Translations under genes and position numbers: made by a program | Part shown: piece after piece, positions 1 through 6,748 of the stretch | How positions within the stretch are numbered: position 1 is the first letter of the stretch | Layout of the letters: each line of letters starts with the position of its first letter | Notes under the pieces: model-generated | Told to the model about the DNA's origin: nothing | The model's input: only the letters and a program-made list of their open reading frames with translations | Databases searched by the model: none | Source: an uncultured Clostridia bacterium | GTDB taxonomy: Bacteria > Bacillota > Clostridia > TANB77 > CAG-508 | DNA: 12,022 nt | Reading direction: 5' to 3' | Assembly: GCA_944393455.1 (NCBI GenBank) | Contig: CALYAH010000101.1 | Coordinates: 1 to 12,022 of the forward strand

Positions 1-2781
1 TCTATTAATAAATTTGCAGAATGTACACAACAAGAATATGAAATAATAAAAGAATTAATAAAATTAGCAAAGTAAGTAAGTGTCACAGTGTGTGTAGATA
101 ATTTAGAACATGATACAAATCCAGATAGTGATATTTATTATTCTAATAAAATAACATTATATAAACTATTGAATTTAGTAGAAGAAAATCAATTTAAATT
201 AGAAAAACCTATTGTATTAAATGAACAATACAGATTTAAAAACAAAGAATTAAAACACTTAAGTGACTCTATTTATAACATAAAATCCACAAAATATGAA
301 AAAAATGTGGAAAACATAGGACTATTTTTAGCAAAAAATCAATATTCAGAAATTGAAGAAATTGCTAAAAAGATAAAAAAATTAGTAAGAGAAGAGGGGC
401 TTAGGTATAAAGATATATCCATAATAACAAAAAATATAGAAAGTTATTCTTCTTTGGTAAGAGCAATTTTTAGTAAATATGAAATTCCAGTATTTATTGA
501 TGAAAAAAGAGATTTAAACCAAAATATTATTGTACAATATTTATTAGCTATTTTAGAGGTATTAAATAAGAATTTTACCAATGAATCTGTTTTTGGGTAT
601 ATAAAATCAGGTTTTTGTGATGCTGATAAAGATGAAATTTTTAAATTAGAGAATTATTGTAACAAGTGGGGAATTAAACAAAGTAAATGGAAAAGGGATT
701 TTACATATGGTTTAGAAGTAGAAAATAAAAAGCAAGAAATAGAAAGATTAAATGAGATAAGAAAATCAATTATAAATCCATTATTAAAATTACAAGAAAA
801 TATAAAAAAAGAACGAACAGCAACTAATATAACAAAAGTTTTATATCAATTTATGCAAGAGCAAAATTTAGAAGAAAAAATAGCAAAAAAAATAGAAGAG
901 CTAGAAGAAAAAAATTTGCTTGATTTGGCTAGTGAATATAAAACAAGTTATAAGATTATCATGGATATCTTGGACGAAATAGTATTAATTTTTCAGGAAG
1001 ATAAAATGACAATTGATAAATATAGTAAAATATTAAAAATTGGTTTAAAAAATAGTGGACTTGGAAAAATCCCTGGAACACAAGACCAAGTAATATTTGG
1101 TGATGTTGACAGGTCTAGGAGTCACAAAGTAAATACAGTATTTATAATTGGACTAAATGATGGTAGTTTTCCAAGTGTAAATAAAGATGAAGGATTTTTT
1201 AATGATAGTGATAGAGAAAAGTTAAAAGAAGACGGTATTGAATTAGCAAAAGGAACAATTGATAAACTTTATGAGGATAATTTTAATATTTATAAAGCTT
1301 TTACAACGGCAGAAAATCGAATATATTTGTCTTATGCATCATCAGATAGTGATGGGAAATCATTAAGACCATCTATTCTTATTAACAAAATTAAAAAGAT
1401 ATTTCCAAAGCTACAAGAAGAAAGTGATGTGATTTGTAAAGAATATGAGATTGTAAATCAAGCAATTACTTATGAAGAGTTAATTGAAAATATTGCCATG
1501 TTGGGAAATAAAAAAGAAATAGAGGACATCTGGTATGAAATTTATAGGTATTATAAAAAACAAAATGAGTGGAATACAAAATTATCAGAGGATTTAAGAG
1601 GTATAAATTATAGTAATTTACCAGATAATATAAAAAAAGAAAATATTGAAAGATTATATGGAAATACTTTAAATACTAGTATTTCAAGGTTAGAAAAATA
1701 TAGAAGTTGTCCATTTTCTTATTATTTGCAATATGGACTAAAACTAAAAGAAAAAGAACAGTTAAAAATTCAAAGTTTTAATACAGGTTCTTTTATGCAT
1801 GAAACAATTGATGAGTTTTTTGAATATGTAAAACAAGAAGACTTAAATTTAGCAGAATTAGAAGAAAAACAAATCTTAGAAATTGTTTCTAAAATAATTG
1901 ATGAAGATTTAAATTTAAGTAAAAATTTTATTTTTACAGCAACTGCTAAATATAAAGTATTAGTTAGAAGGTTAAAAAGGATTGTAAGTAAAGCTTTAAA
2001 ATATATTATAGAAACAATTATTTACAGTGATTTTAATATAGAAGGAACAGAAGTTGAATTTGGTAAAAAAGGCGAGTATAAACCAATTTTATTGCAATTA
2101 GAAGATGGAAAGAAAATTGAGATAACAGGAAAGATAGATAGGATTGACACATCAACTAAAAAAGATGGAAAATATTTAAGGATTATAGACTATAAATCAT
2201 CAGCTAAAAATATTGATTTAAATGAAGTTTATGCAGGTCTTCAAATACAGCTTTTAACTTATACAGATGCAATTGTTAAACAAGAGGATATGATACCAGC
2301 AGGAATTTTTTATTTCTCACTTCTAGAGCAAATGATTAAAGCAGAAAAAAGGATGTCGGAAGAAGAAATAGAAGATATGATTAGAAAAAACTTTAGAATG
2401 AAAGGACTAATTGTTGCTGATGTCAAAATTATAAAAATGAATGACAATACTTTAAAGTCAGGAAGTTCAAAACTAGTTCCAGCAGCATTAACTGCATCTG
2501 GAACAGTTAATGAAAAATGGACTAATGGTGTAAAAAAAGAAGAATTTAAAATTTTACAAGATTATATTTATAAAACAATAAAAGACATTGCAAGAGAAAT
2601 TTTAAGTGGAAAAATTGATATGAAACCATATTATAAAAAAGGAAAAACGCCATGTGAATATTGTGAATACAAACCAATTTGTGGGTTTAACCCAAGACAA
2701 AATAATAATAAATATAATTATATAAATCAAAAATCAAAAGATGATATTATACTAAAAATGAAAAAAGAAATACAGAAATAG
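1..2781 (+). CDS. addB: AddB, helicase-exonuclease subunit (5' partial, interrupted by an in-frame TAA)
   Basis: AddB pairs with AddA to process double-strand breaks for RecA loading. The window holds the C-terminal ~920 codons; the N-terminal helicase part lies outside. Frame 1 is open from base 1 (reads FAECTQQEYEIIKELI), hits TAA at 73-75, and continues in the same frame to TAG at 2779-2781. Residues numbered from GTG 88: the RecB-family nuclease region has GSFMH (~568), GKIDRID and the DYK triad (D701-K703), followed by a conserved Q in GLQIQLLTY. The AddB iron-sulfur cysteines are C541 (YRSCPF) plus C856, C859 and C865 (C-x2-C-x5-C). The stop replaces one residue of an AK-x-V stretch; nothing else is damaged over 897 codons. 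No Shine-Dalgarno precedes GTG 88, so re-initiation there is unlikely. It may be a recent nonsense mutation or a sequence error. addA, often adjacent, does not follow. Confidence 0.88.
73..75 (+). other. addB: in-frame stop codon inside addB
   Basis: TAA lies in the addB frame between codons AAG (70-72) and GTA (76-78), inside three tandem AAGT units (70-81). Homology-like sequence (IKLAK before it, VSVTVCVDN after it) runs on both sides without a frame change. One substitution from AAA, CAA or GAA would create it. TAA is used as a normal terminator by several other genes here, so a reassigned TAA is unlikely. Confidence 0.85.
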
Positions 2782-2793
2782 GAGAGATTTTAA

Positions 2794-4086
2794 GTGGAAA
2801 AAACAGAAGAAATACAAATGAGAAAAAGGAATATGAAACTATTTCCAACATATAAAAAATTAGCGTGGGATTACATATTTTTTTATACAATAAACTTTTT
2901 ATTTTTAACACAAGTAAAAGGAATTAATCCAGCAGATGTCGTACTAATTGATTCATTTTACTATTTATTTGCTACAATTGCGCAAATACCAGCAACTCTT
3001 GTAATTGAGTTTTTAGGAAGAAAAAACAGTATGATTTTTGCTAATATTTTGAATTGTACATATATGGTAGTAATCATGTTTAGCAAAAATCTATTTAATT
3101 TAATAATTGCAGAATGTTTAAGTTCACTTGCTTTTGCAATTAAAGAAAGTGCAGAACCAAGTTTATTGAATGAATCAATTCCACCAACAAGACAAAAAAG
3201 TAAAATTTTTGCTAGAATTAATGAAAAAGGAATGTCAAGCTATTATGTGATAAATGGAATTTCTACAGTGCTGGCAGGAATTTTGTATGAAGTAAATCCT
3301 TATATTCCAATTACATTATCATTAATAACCATTATAATTGTTACAATATTATCAACTTTATTTATTGAACCAGTTTCAAAAAAGAGAAAAAAGAAGATAG
3401 ATATAAATCAAATACAAGAACTAAAGGAATCTTTTCAGTTTGTACTAAAATCAGAAAGAATAAAAGGTCTTATTGTTTTTTCAGTTATGCTGTCAAGTCT
3501 TTTGGGTGTTCTGACAACATATGAAGTGAGTCTAATGGAGGAACTAAATGTATCTGCAGCTTATTTAGGAGTTTTATTTGCAGTGTTAGGGATAACTTCT
3601 AGCTTTGGAACAAAAAAGCAAGAAAAAGTTCATAATTATTATCATAATAAGTCTCTTATTTTTGTTGCTTCTTTAATTATAGGAAGTTGCATATTAGCAG
3701 GATTAGCAGGGGTATTCGCACCAAGTTTTAGACCTGCAATTTTAATCATTATTATTGCATATGTTGTAAAATATATAGGGACAGGAATATATTATGCTTT
3801 AATAGAAAAATATATGAGCAATTTTACTAACAAAGAAATCGACACAAAAATATTTACGGCTAGAAATTGTGTAAGAAGTATTACTGGTGCAACAATTGGA
3901 ATAATGGCATCATTCTTACTTGACAGAATGAGTACAGCTTATTGTATGACTGTAATTGGAATTTGTTTTGCTATTTTATTAATATTAGTTAACAAATATA
4001 TGAAAAATAGAGTAGGGTTAAAGCCAGAACAATATTCAAAAGAAGAGGTAAAATATGATAAATTAAAAAGTTTGAAAGTGGATTAG
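2794..4086 (+). CDS. MFS transporter of unknown substrate
   Basis: This is a 430-residue integral membrane protein with about 12 hydrophobic helices, the size of a major facilitator superfamily exporter. TM1 is near residues 27-43 and TM2 near 53-74. The loop after TM2 carries EFLGRKNSM, a degenerate MFS motif A (G-x3-D/R-x-G-R-K). A basic cytoplasmic loop (SKKRKKK, ~195-201) separates the two six-helix halves, and the C-terminal tail is charged and cytoplasmic. The start is GTG 2794, supported by AGGAGA at 2780-2785, which overlaps the addB stop, with 8 nt of spacing. An alternative ATG at 2818 lacks a comparable site. The gene lies between addB and the laccase-domain gene with gaps of 12 and 10 nt, so the three are probably co-transcribed. 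The family is fairly certain; the substrate cannot be inferred. Confidence 0.85.
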   Translation: MEKTEEIQMRKRNMKLFPTYKKLAWDYIFFYTINFLFLTQVKGINPADVVLIDSFYYLFATIAQIPATLVIEFLGRKNSMIFANILNCTYMVVIMFSKNLFNLIIAECLSSLAFAIKESAEPSLLNESIPPTRQKSKIFARINEKGMSSYYVINGISTVLAGILYEVNPYIPITLSLITIIIVTILSTLFIEPVSKKRKKKIDINQIQELKESFQFVLKSERIKGLIVFSVMLSSLLGVLTTYEVSLMEELNVSAAYLGVLFAVLGITSSFGTKKQEKVHNYYHNKSLIFVASLIIGSCILAGLAGVFAPSFRPAILIIIIAYVVKYIGTGIYYALIEKYMSNFTNKEIDTKIFTARNCVRSITGATIGIMASFLLDRMSTAYCMTVIGICFAILLILVNKYMKNRVGLKPEQYSKEEVKYDKLKSLKVD

Positions 4087-4090
4087 GAGA
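4085..4090 (+). promoter_or_regulatory. ribosome binding site that decides the pgeF start
   Basis: AGGAGA directly abuts GTG 4091, leaving no spacer, but is 6 nt from ATG 4097. The ATG is therefore the better start and the gene is two codons shorter than the longest open frame. Confidence 0.7.
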
Positions 4091-4096
4091 GTGAAA

Positions 4097-4936
4097 ATGG
4101 ATTTAACAAATCAAAATATAATTCATAAAAAAGTGGGAAAAGTAGAATATATACAATTTAAGAAATTACTAGAATATCAAGACATCATAACACATGCATA
4201 TTCTATAGGAACAGACAAAAATTTTCGAACAGCTAGAGTAAACAAAGAAGAATTAACAAAAGAGGAATATAAAGAGGCTATTAAGGATTATAAAGAATTG
4301 TGTGATGTAATTGGGTGTGATTATAAAAATCTAGTAAAAACTAATCAAGAACATACTGACTGTGTAAAAATAGTTACAAAAAAAATAAAAAAGGATGAAC
4401 CAGACTTTAATTTAATGAAATATAACAAAACAGATGGATTAATAACAAATCAACCGGAAAAAGTATTATCTACAACAAATGCTGATTGTATTTTATTATT
4501 GTTTTTCGATCCTGTAAAAAAAGTAATTGCAAATAGCCATTCTGGATGGAGAGGAACGTTACAAAGAATAGGAATAAAAACAGTAAGGAAGATGAAAGAA
4601 GAATTTAATTGTAATCCTAAAGACATCATTTGTTGTATATGTCCATCAATTCGAAAATGTCACTTTGAAGTAGATAGTGATGTAAAAGAAAAATTTGAAA
4701 AAGAATTTCAAGACATAGAAAGAATAAGTGAAATTATAGAAGAAAAGATACCAAATAAAAAATGGAATATAGATACAGTTTTAATAAATCAAATTTTGTT
4801 AGAAAGAGAAGGATTAGAAAAAGAGAATATTATAGATAGTGGGATTTGTAGTGTGTGTAATTCTAATTTAATACATTCTTATCGTGTAGAAAAAGAAGGT
4901 TATGGATTAAATACGGCGTTAATTGAGTTAAGATAA
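4097..4936 (+). CDS. pgeF: laccase-domain protein, PgeF/YfiH (DUF152) family
   Basis: The 279-residue protein belongs to the family called polyphenol oxidase, YfiH/YlmD or peptidoglycan editing factor PgeF. E. coli PgeF protects murein from misincorporated L-Ser precursors; other members, including mammalian LACC1, act on purine nucleosides. The zinc-site signature is complete: H86 in NQEHTD, C131 in TNADC and H148 in SHSGWRGT. Further family blocks are DGLITNQPEKVLST before the Cys, CICPSIRKCHFEVDSDV, and the C-terminal GICSVCNSNLIHSYRVEKEG. Length is slightly above the usual 240-270 because of a Lys/Glu-rich insertion around 50-68. It is the last gene of the addB-MFS-pgeF cluster and is followed, across a long hairpin, by an LD-carboxypeptidase gene, so two cell-wall-related functions sit together. 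The family is very likely; the physiological substrate is inferred. Confidence 0.9.
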   Translation: MDLTNQNIIHKKVGKVEYIQFKKLLEYQDIITHAYSIGTDKNFRTARVNKEELTKEEYKEAIKDYKELCDVIGCDYKNLVKTNQEHTDCVKIVTKKIKKDEPDFNLMKYNKTDGLITNQPEKVLSTTNADCILLLFFDPVKKVIANSHSGWRGTLQRIGIKTVRKMKEEFNCNPKDIICCICPSIRKCHFEVDSDVKEKFEKEFQDIERISEIIEEKIPNKKWNIDTVLINQILLEREGLEKENIIDSGICSVCNSNLIHSYRVEKEGYGLNTALIELR

Positions 4937-4941
4937 TTGCG

Positions 4942-5067
4942 AGATGTTTTTTTGATGTTTTTTGGGACGGAGTAAAAAAACATCTTTAGAAATTAAAAAT
5001 GAATCAGTATAGGGAATTAAAAAAGATGTTTTTTTACTCCGTCCCAAAAAACATCAAAAAAACATCT
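4942..5067. repeat. 46-bp perfect inverted repeat with 34-nt loop (hairpin, MITE-like or REP-like)
   Basis: Bases 4942-4987 are the exact reverse complement of 5022-5067; 4941 and 5068 could add a G-U pair in RNA. The loop is 4988-5021. Each arm is itself built from inverted pieces: AGATGTTTTTTT at 4942-4953 is reversed at 4974-4985, with a GGGACGG core at 4964-4970. Each arm can therefore fold alone or the two can fold together. The element fills the pgeF-ldcA gap and ends just before the next gene's Shine-Dalgarno. It contains no open reading frame and no strong promoter. It could be a small non-autonomous mobile element, a REP-type palindrome, or a terminator/attenuator, since the right arm ends in a run of five T (5067-5071). 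Confidence 0.9.
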
Positions 5068-5087
5068 TTTTAGAAAGGAGAGAGAAA

Positions 5088-6008
5088 ATGATTATTCCAA
5101 ATAAATTAAAAAAAGGAGATACAATTGGAGTAGTAGCACCATCAAATCCAATTGTAGGAGATAATATAGAAGAAATTATGAAGGCAAAAGAAATTGTAGA
5201 AAAGGATGGTTTTAAAGTTAAATTTGCAAAAAATCTCTTTTCTAATACGAATGATTATAGTAGTACAGCAAAAGAAAAAGCAGAAGATATTAACTCAATG
5301 TTTTTAGATACAGAAGTAAAAATGATTTGGTGCGCAAAAGGAGGAGAAAATGCAAATTCCACTTTTGAATATCTAGATTATGAATTGATTAAAAAAAATC
5401 CTAAAATTATATGTGGTTATAGTGATATCACATCTTTAACTAATATGATAACAGCAAAAATTGGACTAATAACCTTTAGTGCGACAAATTTTAAAACTAT
5501 TGCAACAGATGAAACCAGTTATAGTTATGAAGAAGCAATGAAACGATTTGTAGAAGGTAGCTTAGAGTTGGGAAGAGAAGAAGAAACTTATAAAACTATC
5601 CAAGAAGGAACAGCAGAAGGAGAATTAATTGGGGGCAATTTAAGTTTAACAAGGGGAATGGTTGCAGGAAAATACAAAATAGATTTTAAAGATAAAATTT
5701 TATTTTTAGAGGAATTAGGTTTTGAGACTAGTCCAGCATTAGCTAGTAATTATTTATATTTTATGAAACAAAATGGAGTATTTGAGAAAATAAAGGGCTT
5801 ATGGATAGGTCATTATGAGCATGAAAGTGGAATTTCATTAGAGAAAATAGTAAAAGATGTAATAGGAGAAGAATATGAAATTCCAATTATTCAATCCAAT
5901 AATTTTGGTCATACAGAAACAAAAACAGTAATACCAATTGGAAGTAGGGCAAAGATTAATACAATGAAAGAGAGAAAAATAGAGTTGATAGAAAAGTGTG
6001 TTTTATAA
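5088..6008 (+). CDS. S66-family LD-carboxypeptidase / MccF-like serine peptidase
   Basis: The 306-residue cytoplasmic protein is of normal S66 length and has no signal peptide. S66 enzymes remove the terminal D-Ala from murein tetrapeptides during recycling (LdcA) or cleave microcin C-type aminoacyl-nucleotides (MccF). Seen here: the N-terminal KKGDTIGVVAPSNPI block; WCAKGGENANSTFEYLDY (81-98); the nucleophile elbow GYSDITSL with S112; FLEELGFE with the catalytic Glu at 208 or 209; and the catalytic His H275 in NNFGHTETKTVIPIG. All triad members are present. The region after AKGG (ENANS rather than YGS-x-R) resembles the MccF-type branch more than classical LdcA, so the substrate is left open. 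The start is ATG 5088 with AAAGGAG at 5074-5080, 7 nt away. It could be read through from pgeF or start within the repeat region; a terminator overlaps its 3' end. Confidence 0.87.
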   Translation: MIIPNKLKKGDTIGVVAPSNPIVGDNIEEIMKAKEIVEKDGFKVKFAKNLFSNTNDYSSTAKEKAEDINSMFLDTEVKMIWCAKGGENANSTFEYLDYELIKKNPKIICGYSDITSLTNMITAKIGLITFSATNFKTIATDETSYSYEEAMKRFVEGSLELGREEETYKTIQEGTAEGELIGGNLSLTRGMVAGKYKIDFKDKILFLEELGFETSPALASNYLYFMKQNGVFEKIKGLWIGHYEHESGISLEKIVKDVIGEEYEIPIIQSNNFGHTETKTVIPIGSRAKINTMKERKIELIEKCVL

Positions 6009-6019
6009 ACACACTTTTT
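5992..6019 (+). terminator. terminator hairpin overlapping the LD-carboxypeptidase stop codon
   Basis: A 12-bp perfect stem (5992-6003 with 6007-6018) closes a 3-nt loop and is followed by T. The A-run on the left and the T-run on the right make it usable in both directions. The TAA stop (6006-6008) lies at the loop, so the last codons are part of the terminator. Confidence 0.75.
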
Positions 6020-6021
6020 AC

Positions 6022-6049
6022 TTGACATAAAAAATACCAAAACTAAAAT
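6022..6049 (+). promoter_or_regulatory. sigma-A-type promoter P1 upstream of the uracil-DNA glycosylase
   Basis: TTGACA (6022-6027) is followed by a 16-bp spacer and TAAAAT (6044-6049). It begins right after the preceding terminator, which is the expected position for an independent transcript. Consensus match only. Confidence 0.6.
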
Positions 6050-6050
6050 A

Positions 6051-6079
6051 TTGACGAAACCAAAATAAAATTATATAGT
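6051..6079 (+). promoter_or_regulatory. possible second promoter P2 upstream of the uracil-DNA glycosylase
   Basis: TTGACG (6051-6056), a 17-bp spacer and TATAGT (6074-6079) form a second, tandem sigma-A-like promoter. The start point would be near 6086, at the Shine-Dalgarno AAAGGAGG (6086-6093), so the leader would be very short. P1 is the more comfortable choice. Confidence 0.4.
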
Positions 6080-6103
6080 AATATAAAAGGAGGCACAATA
6101 GAG

Positions 6104-6657
6104 ATGTATGAAACTTGGGAAGAATTAGAGGACTCTATTAAAGGTTGTAACAAATGTAAATTATATAAAACAAGGCAAAATATAGTTTTTGGAGTAGGCA
6201 ACAAAAATGCCAGGCTTATGCTAATTGGTGAAGGACCAGGAGCAGACGAAGATAGACTTCGGAGAACCATTTGTTGGAAGAGCAGGTAAATTAATGAATA
6301 TGGCATTTCAAATGTTGGGAATTAAAAGAGAAGAAATATATATAGCTAATATCGTAAAATGTAGACCTCCATCTAATCGAAATCCAGAAGAAGATGAATG
6401 TGTAGCTTGTATGAATTATTTGAGAAATCAAGTTATCTTAGTAAAACCAGAAGTTATTGTGTTACTTCGGAAGTGTTGCATTAAAACACATATTGGGACA
6501 AGAATACGGAATTACAGCATCTAGAGGAAAATGGGTAGAAAAAAGAGGAATTAAATATATGCCGACATGGCATCCAGCAGCGCTTCTTAGAGATGAGACA
6601 AAAAAGATTGATTTTATTAAAGATTTTAAATTAGTTATAGAAGAATTAAATAAGTAG
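6104..6657 (+). CDS. family-4 uracil-DNA glycosylase, read across two +1 frameshifts
   Basis: The reconstructed 183-residue protein is a family-4 (Fe-S) uracil-DNA glycosylase, which removes uracil from DNA to start base-excision repair. It reads from ATG 6104 to CTT 6257-6259, skips C6260, runs to CTT 6465-6467, skips C6468, and ends at TAG 6655-6657. Cluster cysteines are C15, C18 (CNKC), C86 and C102. Motif GEGPGADED-RLGEPFVGRAG spans the first shift, the strand VIVLLGSVAL spans the second, and WHPAALLRD carries catalytic-loop His156. Length matches the family (about 180-200). Without shifting, translation stops at 6289 after 61 residues with no catalytic motifs. There is no other lesion and all motifs are intact. 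ATG 6104 has AAAGGAGG ten nt upstream. It may be a programmed-frameshift gene, a very young pseudogene, or a sequence error. Confidence 0.85.
6257..6263 (+). other. frameshift site 1, CTT CGG A (+1)
   Basis: In the incoming frame the codons are AGA CTT CGG AGA and lead to a stop at 6287-6289. Moving +1 after CTT gives GGA GAA CCA (Gly-Glu-Pro), the family motif. The P-site tRNA-Leu could re-pair on UUC; a GAG anticodon would keep the middle A-U and third G-C pairs with a first-position G-U. A Shine-Dalgarno-like AGGAG (6238-6242) lies 14 nt upstream, too far to match the 3-nt spacing of the RF2 site. Confidence 0.7.
6465..6471 (+). other. frameshift site 2, CTT CGG A (+1)
   Basis: The incoming codons are TTA CTT CGG AAG and lead to a stop at 6522-6524. 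Moving +1 after CTT gives GGA AGT GTT GCA (Gly-Ser-Val-Ala), the expected continuation of VIVLLGSVAL. The heptamer is identical to site 1 while the surrounding bases differ. A weak GTGTT/AACAC stem is possible just downstream; no Shine-Dalgarno-like stimulator is seen upstream. Confidence 0.7.
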
Positions 6658-6666
6658 TCAGTTACA

Positions 6667-6695
6667 TTGACTAGAAATAATAGGTATTATAAAAT
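6667..6695 (+). promoter_or_regulatory. probable sigma-A promoter of the GltD/NfnB-like gene
   Basis: TTGACT (6667-6672), a 17-bp spacer and TAAAAT (6690-6695) lie in the 91-nt gap between the glycosylase and the flavoprotein gene. The predicted leader is about 45 nt. The 3' part of a weak 6-bp hairpin from the UDG stop (6655-6660 with 6668-6673) overlaps the -35; it has no T-tract, so I do not call it a terminator. Confidence 0.5.
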
Positions 6696-6748
6696 AAATA
6701 AAGGTTATAGAAAAGATTAAGATATAAGCTAGAGGAGAAAAGATAGAA

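Noticed and set aside
73..75. TAA reassigned to an amino acid in this organism
   Set aside because: TAA ends several intact genes here (pgeF, the S66 peptidase, the flavoprotein, the HExxH gene, the coiled-coil gene, the second HD gene) at the expected protein ends.
6238..6263. RF2-like Shine-Dalgarno stimulator at frameshift site 1
   Set aside because: AGGAG is 14 nt from CTT, not the ~3 nt used by RF2, and site 2 has no such element, so it is not a shared part of the signal.
6043..6306. Minus-strand open frame of 87 codons opposite the UDG gene
   Set aside because: It is a shadow of the glycosylase coding strand, has low-complexity Leu/Ser/Pro-rich content, no ribosome binding site, and runs into the tandem promoters.
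6104..6657. Three separate small genes in place of the uracil-DNA glycosylase
   Set aside because: The three overlapping frames join end to end into one family-4 protein; the second and third pieces lack ribosome binding sites and begin inside conserved motifs.
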